Shown here: positions 9,083 through 16,880 of the stretch, one piece after another
Numbering within the stretch: the first letter of the stretch is position 1
How the letters are laid out: every line of letters starts with the position of its first letter
Assembly: GCA_041394885.1 (NCBI GenBank)
Contig: JAWKHI010000004.1
Span: forward strand, 124,001-188,000
Reading direction: 5' to 3'
Origin: DSOI01 sp041394885
GTDB taxonomy: Bacteria > Acidobacteriota > Terriglobia > Bryobacterales > Bryobacteraceae
Length of the DNA stretch: 64,000 nt
Notes under the pieces: model-generated
Database searches by the model: none
Told to the model about the DNA's origin: nothing
The model's input: only the letters and a program-made list of their open reading frames with translations
Made by a program: the position numbers and the translations under genes

Positions 9083-10267
9083 ATGAAACCCTCTCGCCGA
9101 CGTATCCTCCAAGCTGGCGCGCTCGCGCCCGCCGTGGCCGCCGCTGCTCCATCGAAGACGCTCTCAGCCACCGTTGCCTCCCCGCTTTACTCGTCGCTGG
9201 GAATCAAACCGGTGATCAACGGAGTGGGCGTGGTTACCGTGCTGGGTGGTTCGGTCATGCCGCCGGAAGTGGTGCGCGCGATGGAGGAGGCGTCGCGTTT
9301 CTTCGTGCCGCTGCCGGAGCTGGAAAAGAAAGTGGGGGCGCGGCTAGCCGAACTGCTACAGGCGCCGGCGGCGATGGTGACGTGCGGCGCGGCGTCGGCT
9401 ATCGCGGTGGGAACAGCCGCGTGTCTCTCGCAGGGCGACCCGGCCAAGCTTCGCAAGCTGCCCGCGCGGGACGGCATCCGGTTTGAGGTGATCCAGCAAA
9501 AGACTCATCGTTCCGGCTACGAATATCAAATGGAGCTGTGCGGCGCCCGCATCGTGACGGTGGAGACGCGCCAGGAACTCGAAGCGGCCATCAACGAACG
9601 GACCGGCATGATGTTCTTCCTGAACAAGGCGGAGCACCACGGCCAGATCAACTCGAGCGATTTCATCCGGATCGGTAAGCAGCGCGGCATCCCCACCATG
9701 AACGACGCGGCCTCGGATGCCACCCCGAAAGAGAATCTCTGGAAGTACACCAAACAGGGCTTTGACCTGGTGATCTTTTCCGGCGGCAAAGCGCTCATGG
9801 GCCCGCAGGCGAGCGGATTGCTGCTCGGACGCAAGGACCTCATTGAGGCCGCCCTGCCGGCCATGTCGCCGTTTGCCGGGATCGGGCGCGGCATGAAGGT
9901 GGGCAAAGAGGAATTGTGCGGCCTGCTGGCCGCCGTGGAGCGCTACCTCAAAGTGGACCACGCGGCGGAGTGGAAAGTGCTCGAATCCCGTGTCGCCTCC
10001 ATCCGAGCCGATCTCGACGGGATCCGCGGCGTAAAGACAGACCGGCACATCCCCGAGATCGCCAATGAAGTTCCGCACGTGACCGTGGAATGGGACGAGA
10101 AGGCGCGGTCTCTCAACTCACAACAGGTGGGCGAGAAGCTGCTGGCGGGAGACCCGCCGATCCACGTGCAGAAGCCCGGTCCGGGTAAGCTCCTCATCTC
10201 GGTGTGGATGATGCGCGGCGACGAGCACAAAATCGTGGGCCGGCGCCTGCGTGAGATCTTCGCTTAG
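9083..10267 (+). CDS. SelA-like PLP-dependent protein with Tat-type signal
   Basis: 394 residues. The first 22 residues (KPSRRRILQAGALAPAVAAAAP) look like a twin-arginine signal. The rest is a fold-type-I PLP protein of the SelA-like group: a small-domain start (SLGIKPVINGVGVVTVLGGS), GAASAI near residue 103, NDAAS near 207 in the cofactor-contact position, and SGGKALMGPQASG, where K236 is the expected Schiff-base lysine. Related cytosolic proteins include D-glucosaminate-6-phosphate ammonia-lyase, encoded beside amidohydrolases like the one at 7728-9035. Export of a PLP enzyme is unusual and would need Tat because the cofactor is loaded in the cytoplasm. The next gene starts one base after the stop. 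Confidence 0.85.
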   Translation: MKPSRRRILQAGALAPAVAAAAPSKTLSATVASPLYSSLGIKPVINGVGVVTVLGGSVMPPEVVRAMEEASRFFVPLPELEKKVGARLAELLQAPAAMVTCGAASAIAVGTAACLSQGDPAKLRKLPARDGIRFEVIQQKTHRSGYEYQMELCGARIVTVETRQELEAAINERTGMMFFLNKAEHHGQINSSDFIRIGKQRGIPTMNDAASDATPKENLWKYTKQGFDLVIFSGGKALMGPQASGLLLGRKDLIEAALPAMSPFAGIGRGMKVGKEELCGLLAAVERYLKVDHAAEWKVLESRVASIRADLDGIRGVKTDRHIPEIANEVPHVTVEWDEKARSLNSQQVGEKLLAGDPPIHVQKPGPGKLLISVWMMRGDEHKIVGRRLREIFA

Positions 10268-10268
10268 G

Positions 10269-11501
10269 ATGGCCGTCACACGCCGGACCATGCTGGCCGC
10301 CCCGGGGGCCTTGGTGGCCGCCGCCGCGCAGACAGACGCGCCGAAACGCATAGCTGCCATTGTCACCGAATATCGCAAGCTCTCCCACGCCGACGTGATC
10401 GTGGGCAAGTATCTCGAGGGCTACAATCAAGACGATCAGCCGCCCTATCCGCGATCGAAGATCGTCTCGCTTTTTACCGAACAGGTTCCGGCGACGGACC
10501 TGAGCCGCGAGAAGGCGGCGCGCTACGGCGTACCGATCCACCGCTCCGTCCGCGACGCGCTCACGCTCGGAACCGGCAAGCTGGCCGTGGACGGCGTGCT
10601 CCTCATCGGCGAGCACGGCGAATACCCGCTCAACGAGAAGGGCCAGAAGCTGTATCCGCGATACGAAATGTTCCTCAAGGTCACGGACGTGTTTCGCGAG
10701 AACGGACGCGCCGTGCCGGTGTACAGCGACAAGCACCTGTCCTGGGACTGGCATCAGGCCCGGCGCATGGTGGAGATTTCGCGTGAACTGCGTTTCCCGC
10801 TGATGGCCGGATCGTCGATTCCCGTCGCCTATCGCGTCCCGAATCACGACGTCCCCTACGGCGCGCCCGTGAAACACGCCGTCGCCATCTCGTTTGGTGG
10901 CATCGAGGCCTACGGCTATCACGGCATGGAAGGCCTGCAGGCGTTGATCGAGCGCCGCCGCGGAGGAGAGACCGGCATCGCCGCCGTCCAGTGCCTGGAG
11001 GACGCCGCCTGCTGGCGCTTTCTCGACGCCAACGGCTGGGCTGCGAAGTTGTTTGACGCCGCCCTCGCGCGGAGCGAGGGACGCAAGCCGGGCAACCCGC
11101 GTGACCTGGTCCGCAAGCCGGCCGCATTCGTTGTGGAGTATCGCGATGGCGCCACCGGCGTGGTCTTCCAGATGCCGGGTCTGCTCGAGGAATGGGTGGG
11201 CGCGGCTGAGATCGAAGGCCAGGCGCAGCCGTTTTCGGTCCTGTTCAAGTTGCAGCGCTTCGGGGTGCGCCACCATTTTGGCTGCCTGGTACGCAACATC
11301 GAGAAAATGTTTGAAACAGGAAAGCCCGCGTACCCGGTGGAGCGAACGCTGCTCACAAGCGGTGCGATGGACTACCTGATGGAATCGCGCTTCAAGGGCA
11401 ATATCCGCATCGAAACTCCGGAGATGGCGGTGCGCTATACGCCGGCGCGTGGACCTTGCTACTGCGAGAAGGGTTGGTCCGCGGACGGCAAACTGCTGTA
11501 A
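10269..11501 (+). CDS. Uncharacterised exported protein of the SelA-like/amidohydrolase cluster
   Basis: About 410 residues from the ATG at 10269, one base after the stop of the SelA-like gene, so almost certainly in the same transcript. The N-terminus (MAVTRRTMLAAPGALVAAAAQT) resembles a short Tat signal. The next part (KRIAAIVTEYRKLSHADVI) looks like the first strand-helix of a Rossmann-like fold, but I do not see a GxGxxG and cannot name the family. Conserved-looking segments include GEHGEYPLNEKGQ, YSDKHLSWDWHQAR, FGGIEAYGYHGME and ARGPCYCEKGW. Function unknown; context suggests the same catabolic step set as its two neighbours. Its 3' end overlaps the convergent membrane-protein gene by 43 nt. 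Confidence 0.75.
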   Translation: MAVTRRTMLAAPGALVAAAAQTDAPKRIAAIVTEYRKLSHADVIVGKYLEGYNQDDQPPYPRSKIVSLFTEQVPATDLSREKAARYGVPIHRSVRDALTLGTGKLAVDGVLLIGEHGEYPLNEKGQKLYPRYEMFLKVTDVFRENGRAVPVYSDKHLSWDWHQARRMVEISRELRFPLMAGSSIPVAYRVPNHDVPYGAPVKHAVAISFGGIEAYGYHGMEGLQALIERRRGGETGIAAVQCLEDAACWRFLDANGWAAKLFDAALARSEGRKPGNPRDLVRKPAAFVVEYRDGATGVVFQMPGLLEEWVGAAEIEGQAQPFSVLFKLQRFGVRHHFGCLVRNIEKMFETGKPAYPVERTLLTSGAMDYLMESRFKGNIRIETPEMAVRYTPARGPCYCEKGWSADGKLL

Positions 11502-11878
11502 TCGCCCCCAATGCCGAACGCGGCCTTCCCTTCCCTCGAAACCAACACCCAAAAACCATAGCCCGAGATCGCGGTGCCGATCGGAAATTCCAGGATGCCC
11601 AGAGCGCAAAGGACGAGCGCGAGAACGCGTCCCCATGGGCGGAACCGCAACAGCCCGTAGGCGGCCAGGAACTTGGGAACAGCCACCGCGACACACATGG
11701 CGAAGATCGCGCCGCCCATGGCATCCACAATGGGCGCGGCGATCGAGTCCTCCGGGATCTGCCATCCCATGAGCGCCGCCAAGCCGCCAAACAGAAAAAG
11801 TCCAACCGTGCCGAAGCACACAAGGAGAACGCCATAGATCAGATACACCACGCCCAAAGCCTGAACGTGCGCCCTCAC
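11459..11878 (-). CDS. Small four-helix membrane protein of unknown function
   Basis: 139 residues with about four hydrophobic segments (VVYLIYGVLLVCFGTVGLFL; IVDAMGGAIFAMCVAVAVP; FLAAYGLL; VLALVLCALGILEFPIGTAI). The GTG start overlaps the stop of the upstream lipoprotein gene as GTGA, indicating coupled translation. No family was recognised with confidence. The last codons lie on the opposite strand of the convergent gene ending at 11501. Confidence 0.7.
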   Translation of the reverse strand: MRAHVQALGVVYLIYGVLLVCFGTVGLFLFGGLAALMGWQIPEDSIAAPIVDAMGGAIFAMCVAVAVPKFLAAYGLLRFRPWGRVLALVLCALGILEFPIGTAISGYGFWVLVSREGKAAFGIGGDYSSLPSADQPFSQ

Positions 11879-12774
11879 GGCTTCGCTCCCTGCCTCGCCG
11901 CGGCGGCCACCGCTTCGAGCACCGGCGCGCTGAGATCCACCCTCACTTGCACCGACGCGCCGGACTTCGTCACCGCGATCGCGTCGAAGGCCTGCAGCAA
12001 ATCCTTTTGATCCGCCGCCACCGAGAGGCGGCCCATCCCGATAAGGCCCATCAATTGTCTGCTCAGCTTTCCAGCGGCGTCTTCGGTTTCACATTCTCCA
12101 GTGGCCTCCAAGCCGATGCCGTCGCCGGCATCCGCCCATGCGCGCGCCGATTGCAGTCCGCCCAGAATACGGTTGAGATTGCGCCAGTTGCTGCGGTCCG
12201 GAAACGAAAACCGGAAGCCGGCGGCCGCGGCGCCCCAGATGGGTTTGCCGGCCGGAATGGCCCGCGTCATGGCGGCAATGGAAGCGGGCAGCCGGGCATG
12301 GGCCTTGGCGCGATCCAGAGCAGCGCGTACGGCGGCCGTGTCTCCGGCAACGGCACGCCCGCCAAGAATGGCTATCGAGCGGCCGTCCACCTTCCACACT
12401 TCCGCCCCCGAATAGGTCTCGGCCGCCGCACCGGTTTTGGTCATCGCGGCGCGCACTTTTTCCGACTCGAACTTGCCCTCGGCGGCGGTGAGCAGATTTT
12501 TTCCGTCGCTCGCCACCAACAGCCGGTCCAGACCGGTACGCGGATCGATACCCGCCGATGCCACCATGCGATCCAGCCCAGGCAGGTTGGCACCATGCGC
12601 GTAGCGGCGCCACACCGCCGTCTCGCGCAACGCGGCCAAGTCGGCCACGGCCAGTGCGATGGCGTCCCCCGGCACGAACGGCTCCAGCCCCGGCGGCACG
12701 AGTGCCGAACGGCTTCCGCCGCCGCACCCGGCCAGCGCCCACAAAGCCGTGATCGCGAAACAAACCCGGGTCAT
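11875..12774 (-). CDS. Putative lipoprotein of unknown function
   Basis: About 299 residues from the ATG at 12774. The N-terminus MTRVCFAITALWALAGCGGG has a clear lipobox (LAGC), so the mature protein is predicted to be lipid-anchored. An upstream in-frame start at 12837 would put 21 residues before the signal and is less likely. The rest is alanine-rich with no recognised domain; FVPGDAIALAVADLAALRETAVW and TYSGAEVWKVDGRSIAILGG resemble lipoproteins annotated only as hypothetical. It is coupled with the membrane protein downstream and diverges from the amidohydrolase-like gene at 12836. Confidence 0.75.
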   Translation of the reverse strand: MTRVCFAITALWALAGCGGGSRSALVPPGLEPFVPGDAIALAVADLAALRETAVWRRYAHGANLPGLDRMVASAGIDPRTGLDRLLVASDGKNLLTAAEGKFESEKVRAAMTKTGAAAETYSGAEVWKVDGRSIAILGGRAVAGDTAAVRAALDRAKAHARLPASIAAMTRAIPAGKPIWGAAAAGFRFSFPDRSNWRNLNRILGGLQSARAWADAGDGIGLEATGECETEDAAGKLSRQLMGLIGMGRLSVAADQKDLLQAFDAIAVTKSGASVQVRVDLSAPVLEAVAAAARQGAKP

Positions 12775-12835
12775 GCCGCCGGCAGGATTCCTATTCACCG
12801 TTGCCTCATTATGACAAACTGGCATTTTCTGCCTC

Positions 12836-13609
12836 ATGCGAATCGACTGCGCAACGCAACTGGTGGACCGCGCGCGCTTCCACTATCCGTTCCTGGAAGG
12901 GGCGCCACAGCAAATGCAGCGCGACTTCACCATCCACGCCCTCGGCGCCATCCTCTCCCGCAACCGGTATGAGGGCGGCGTGGTGCTCGCGCTGCTCGAC
13001 GATCCGGCCGAAACCGATTGGCTGCTCGCGCTGAGCCTCGAGCATTCGGCCATTTTGGCCGTGATGGGTCACACCACAGACGCCCGGGATCTGGACCGGT
13101 GGCAGCGCCATCCGCGATTCCGAGGCGTACGGCATCGCTACGGCCCCGGCTCGGCCGCCTGGATCAGCGAACTCGGTGCGCGCGGGTTGCGCTGCGACCT
13201 CGAAATCGATCCCGCCCAACTCCCGCTGCTCTCGCCTGCCTCCCACGTGGCTCTGGCGCACACCGCCGGCGCCTGCTACCGGCAACCGCAATTGGACGCC
13301 TGGGCCGCCGCTGTGGAATCCTGGCCGGGGATGATCAAGATCGACGGGCTGATCAATGGCGCGGGCGAAGGGAAGTGGTCCGGGGCGGCCTATCGCCCGT
13401 GGATCGATCATCTGATGCAGTGTGCCGGTCCCGCGCGGCTGATGTATGGTTCCGATTGGCCTCGCTGCATGCACAGTGGGATCTGGAAAGAGTCCCTGGC
13501 CGCGTTCACGCAGGCTTTGGGGCCGCGAACGATGGACGTCCGCTCATGGATGCTCGGGGAGAACGCCGCGCGCCACTATGGAATCGGGTCGGCGGCGGTC
13601 GAAGGCTGA
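12836..13609 (+). CDS. Amidohydrolase-2 family TIM-barrel protein lacking the N-terminal HxH metal motif
   Basis: 257 residues with the pattern of L-rhamnono-1,4-lactonase/amidohydrolase-2 proteins: a first strand followed by RARFHYPFLEGAP, RFRGVRHRYG, a LAHTAG strand, MIKIDGLIN and LMYGSDWP with the conserved aspartate. The normal opening IDxHxHFW is replaced by IDCATQLVD (residues 3-11), so both histidine ligands are absent, and the usual H of the LxHxGxP strand survives only as LAHTAG. Metal-dependent hydrolysis may therefore be lost or altered. It overlaps the convergent Rrf2 gene by 34 nt. Confidence 0.75.
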   Translation: MRIDCATQLVDRARFHYPFLEGAPQQMQRDFTIHALGAILSRNRYEGGVVLALLDDPAETDWLLALSLEHSAILAVMGHTTDARDLDRWQRHPRFRGVRHRYGPGSAAWISELGARGLRCDLEIDPAQLPLLSPASHVALAHTAGACYRQPQLDAWAAAVESWPGMIKIDGLINGAGEGKWSGAAYRPWIDHLMQCAGPARLMYGSDWPRCMHSGIWKESLAAFTQALGPRTMDVRSWMLGENAARHYGIGSAAVEG

Positions 13610-14094
13610 TCGGCGCCGATATTCGTGAGGCCGTCCACGGGCACGGGTATCCGGCCGGCGAGCCATTCCGTCATGGCTGCTTCCGAACACAGCAGATCCT
13701 TCAGCATCGTCTTGCCCAGCACCTCCCGCAGCGATAGCTGGATGGTGTTCCAGAGCACCCGCAGGGAGCAATCCACCGTATGCGCGCAGACCTGCTGCCT
13801 TCCCGAGTGGCGTTCGCAAAATTGCGCGCTGAAGAACTGCCCGCCCAGAAGATCCAACACTTCCAGCGCGGAAATCTCCTCAGCCGGACGTGCGAGCGTG
13901 TAGCCTCCCGATTGCCCGCGCTCACTCTGCACCAGCCCGCCCATACGCAGCAGGCGCATCAGCTTGGCCACGTTGGGGATGGATAGCCCTTCCGCGTGGC
14001 TGATTTCCGGAATGGTCATGGACTGGCCCGCGGGAATACGCGCCAAATGCAGCAGGCATCGGATTCCGTATTCTTCCTGGGCGCTGAGCTTCAC
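13576..14094 (-). CDS. Rrf2-family transcriptional regulator, probably Fe-S binding
   Basis: 172 residues starting at the GTG at 14094 (VKLSAQEEYGIRCLLHLA), the usual Rrf2 opening. The winged-helix DNA-binding domain covers about residues 1-70 (TIPEISHAEGLSIPNVAKLMRLL, then the wing GQSGGYTLARP). Three cysteines (C93, C103, C109) occupy the loop that holds the [2Fe-2S] ligands in IscR-like members, so it is likely a sensor of iron-sulfur status or redox state. A TACAAT box lies six bases before the start. The target is unknown; no isc/suf genes are present in the window. Confidence 0.85.
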   Translation of the reverse strand: MKLSAQEEYGIRCLLHLARIPAGQSMTIPEISHAEGLSIPNVAKLMRLLRMGGLVQSERGQSGGYTLARPAEEISALEVLDLLGGQFFSAQFCERHSGRQQVCAHTVDCSLRVLWNTIQLSLREVLGKTMLKDLLCSEAAMTEWLAGRIPVPVDGLTNIGADQPSTAADPIP

Positions 14095-14100
14095 AACGCT

Positions 14101-14106
14101 ATTGTA
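14101..14106 (-). promoter_or_regulatory. -10 hexamer TACAAT of the Rrf2 gene
   Basis: On the minus strand TACAAT is followed by six bases and then the GTG start at 14094. There is no room for a ribosome site, so a leaderless transcript is likely. Confidence 0.45.
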
Positions 14107-14167
14107 ACGAACCCGCGCCCACGCAAGCGCAAGATCGATGCGCGCAAGCGGGGGAAACCATCGAGAT

Positions 14168-14830
14168 TTATGCAGCGGCGCGCCGCGGCAGTGAGATACG
14201 GAGCCACGTGCCCGGGCTCGCTGAGCAGCCCGCGGTAAGCCGTCCACCGTGCGCCGCCACCACCGATCGCGCCGCCGCCAGCGGACGAAAAGGCTCCGAC
14301 AGCCGCGCGATGTCGCGCTCGCGATGTCGCACCTCGCACTCGAGCACCACCTCAGCGTCGTCGCCATCGCACCCGGTGCGGACCAGCATTTCCGGCGCGT
14401 CGCTCGCGAAGCCGTGAAACACCGTGACCAAACAGGAAAACAGGTACTCGGCGTGAGCCGGGTCCAGCATGACGATCAATTCCGACGGCGCCAAATCCAC
14501 GCGCAGTTGGGGCCCGCGCTCGGAATAGTGGGCCGCAGCGGCTTCCGCCACCAACACGTTCAGATTCGTCGGCGCCGGATTCATCGGCACCGCGCCCAGG
14601 TAGTGCGCCGCGCCCCGTAGCACGAAGTTGGCTTGGTCGACGAGCTTTGGTATCTCGCCCAGGTAGCGGTGAACCTGATCCTGTGGACCGGCCTTGCGCT
14701 GCGCCATGTAGACCAGGGACTCCACCGCGCCCAACGAGTCGCTCAACTCATGAGAGAGGTGCCGGATCAACTCGCTCGACACGCGGTCCGGAGGCCCCTC
14801 AACCGCGGATAACGTCAGAAAGGTTTGCAT
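14168..14830 (-). CDS. Histidine-kinase-like protein with degenerate ATPase domain
   Basis: About 220 residues from the ATG at 14830. Residues 19-40 (SELIRHLSHELSDSLGAVESL) match a histidine-kinase dimerisation and phosphoacceptor helix, with H27 as the candidate phosphosite. The C-terminal region follows the kinase ATPase pattern in outline (LDPAHAEYLFSCLVTVFHG; LSEPFRPLAAARSVVAAHGG; GTWLRISLP) but the N-box asparagine and the DxGxG loop are not visible. It has no sensor or membrane segment. It might be a phosphotransfer or phosphatase component rather than an active kinase. A TATAAT at 14855-14850 lies 19 bases upstream of the start. Confidence 0.6.
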   Translation of the reverse strand: MQTFLTLSAVEGPPDRVSSELIRHLSHELSDSLGAVESLVYMAQRKAGPQDQVHRYLGEIPKLVDQANFVLRGAAHYLGAVPMNPAPTNLNVLVAEAAAAHYSERGPQLRVDLAPSELIVMLDPAHAEYLFSCLVTVFHGFASDAPEMLVRTGCDGDDAEVVLECEVRHRERDIARLSEPFRPLAAARSVVAAHGGRLTAGCSASPGTWLRISLPRRAAA

Positions 14831-14861
14831 GGCAGCAGAGCCAGCGTCGATTATAGCGCCG

Positions 14862-16880
14862 TCAGCCGCCGGCGGCGGCGGACCACAAATGCTGGCCCCG
14901 TGGCAGACGCACCAGCCAGCGGCCCCCGGAAGCGACGACGAACGCACGCAGCGGTTCGCCGTCGATCTCCATGCCGGCCGGCTTCCTGTCCAGAACGGCC
15001 CAAGCCGTCGAGTCGCTCGCGTAGGCGAGTTCGAATCCATCGCGCGTGGCCGCCAGCGTGCGGACTTCGGCGCTGAAATCCACCAGCGACAGCGGCGGCG
15101 GCTTCGGCGCTGCCTCGATGGCGTGCTTGCCCGCGGGCAGCCACACCGTTACGCCATCGGAGTGCGGCCACGTCTGCCCGTTCACCAGCACAGGCCCCTC
15201 GAACGGCACTCCGAGTTCGCGGGACGACTCAACGGCTATCTTGCCTCCGGCGAACGCAATGCGGTCCGGCGTGGCGGCCGCCGACGCGAGCCACGGCAGG
15301 TCCACCGGCAGGATCGAGTTTTCGAAGTACAGCGCCACCCGCGGAAACGCGCGCGAAGCGAGGTGTACCAGTCGAAACAATTCCAGCCCTGTTTGTTGTT
15401 TCGTGGGGTAGACGTCCTGGTACCGCTCCACCACGTTGATGTCGATGGCGAGTTTGGCCGGACGCGGCGTGATCGGACGGTACTTGGCCGCGATGTCGGG
15501 ATAACGCTCCGGCCCGAGGTGCCAAATCGTGGCTGGATCCTCCACCAGAAACGTGAAGTCGTGCTTGTTCAGAAGCGGCAGCAGACGGGCTGCGTCGGCG
15601 CCCACCAGATCCCGCATGCGCGTGTCGTAGCGGTCGTCCACGTGAGTCAACACGAGCGCGAGGTCCGGACGCCGGGTGCGAATCCGTTCCATCCGCGCGA
15701 TCCAGTCTTCCTGCATGCGCTGGGCCAGCCGCGCGCGCCAGTCCAGAAACAGGTTCAGCGCCGCCTGGTCACGGCTCTGGTGGCGCGGGCTCGCCGGATC
15801 GAACAACACCGCGGGGTCAAAATGATGCTCGCGTTCGAACGCCGCGCGCGTATCTTCGTTCATCGGCGTGAACCGGGCGGCGTTGGCCGCGCCTTCAAGC
15901 GACTCGAAGTAGAGTTCGGCGAGGTTCACTCCGTCCCAATCGAAGCGCGTCAGCAGATCCTCCATCCCCGCGGCAACCGCCTTCTCGCAGTCCGGATCGT
16001 TCAGGTTCATCAGCCTGCGCCAGTCGAGATGCGCGTCCTGTCCGGCGGCGGTCCTTTCGCGCCACTCCGGATGTTGATCCCAGAACGCGTCGGAAACGTG
16101 CGGCAGTTCCACCCATGCGTAGACGGTGATCGCCTCGCGATGGCAGGCCTCGATCAGCCTCTCGAGAAAAGCGTCGCGGCCCGCGTCGCGATCGTAAAAA
16201 TGCCATGCCGCCACGTGCAGCGCGGCGATTCCGGCTGTGCGCCAGCGCCGGGCAAGGTAGTCCAGATCCGCCCGTGCCCGGTAGGACCAATCGAAAAACG
16301 CCCACAGCCCGCGGCTCCGCAGAGGCGCGCTCACGCCAAGATCGCCGAGCATCTGCGGCAGGTAGGGGAACCGCTCATGCCCGCCCTCTCCCGGTGACAC
16401 GGCGAGCCACAGCACGGCGCCTTTTCCGCGCCGGAGACCGGCCGCCAATGGAATGCCGTTCCAGCGCTCCCGCGCATAGACGGATGCTTCGGCAGGGAGC
16501 CGGTAACGCGGAAGGTCCACCGCGCGCTGCCACACGATCTCCATCCCCGGATTGTTCTCGTCGATCACGGAGCGCACCGGGAAGCGTTTGGCGGGGTCCG
16601 GCACAATGCCATAGCTCGCCGCCAATGGAGAGTCCCCTTCCACGACGACTACCGCGCCTTCCTGAATCCGGGCCCGCCAGGGTTCGGCGTCCACCGCCGC
16701 CGAGCCCACCACGTAAACGCCTTGCGTACCGGGGACCAGCCCGAGCGAGGAGAGTATGGCGGGCCACGGGCCGGGTTCGTCACCGGCAACGTGGAAGTGG
16801 AACAGCCTCGAATCAGCCGGCCGCGCCGTGCCGGCAATCAGCATCGCGGCAAAAACAAACCGGCTAACGGCTGAACGCAT
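14862..16880 (-). CDS. Exported TIM-barrel glycoside-hydrolase-like protein (PgaB-like context)
   Basis: 672 residues with a signal peptide (MRSAVSRFVFAAMLIAGTARPAD). The middle part looks like a TIM-barrel glycosidase: GLWAFFDWSYRARADLDYLARRW, WHFYDRDAGRDAFLERLIEACH, ITVYAWVELPHVSDAFW, then DWDGVNLAELYFES, where acidic residues at strand ends could be catalytic. This resembles hypothetical glycosidase domains such as the one in PgaB, which acts on exported poly-N-acetylglucosamine. Its start overlaps the 3' end of the TPR-barrel gene by 17 nt; such pairing of a TPR-porin with a periplasmic glycan enzyme is typical of exopolysaccharide export. No deacetylase motif was seen, and the exact family is uncertain. 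Confidence 0.6.
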   Translation of the reverse strand: MRSAVSRFVFAAMLIAGTARPADSRLFHFHVAGDEPGPWPAILSSLGLVPGTQGVYVVGSAAVDAEPWRARIQEGAVVVVEGDSPLAASYGIVPDPAKRFPVRSVIDENNPGMEIVWQRAVDLPRYRLPAEASVYARERWNGIPLAAGLRRGKGAVLWLAVSPGEGGHERFPYLPQMLGDLGVSAPLRSRGLWAFFDWSYRARADLDYLARRWRTAGIAALHVAAWHFYDRDAGRDAFLERLIEACHREAITVYAWVELPHVSDAFWDQHPEWRERTAAGQDAHLDWRRLMNLNDPDCEKAVAAGMEDLLTRFDWDGVNLAELYFESLEGAANAARFTPMNEDTRAAFEREHHFDPAVLFDPASPRHQSRDQAALNLFLDWRARLAQRMQEDWIARMERIRTRRPDLALVLTHVDDRYDTRMRDLVGADAARLLPLLNKHDFTFLVEDPATIWHLGPERYPDIAAKYRPITPRPAKLAIDINVVERYQDVYPTKQQTGLELFRLVHLASRAFPRVALYFENSILPVDLPWLASAAATPDRIAFAGGKIAVESSRELGVPFEGPVLVNGQTWPHSDGVTVWLPAGKHAIEAAPKPPPLSLVDFSAEVRTLAATRDGFELAYASDSTAWAVLDRKPAGMEIDGEPLRAFVVASGGRWLVRLPRGQHLWSAAAGG

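Noticed and set aside
10194..11819. Minus-strand open frame of 541 codons
   Set aside because: Antisense to the exported unknown protein and membrane protein; arginine- and histidine-rich, without domain, signal or ribosome site. Typical shadow in high-G+C DNA.
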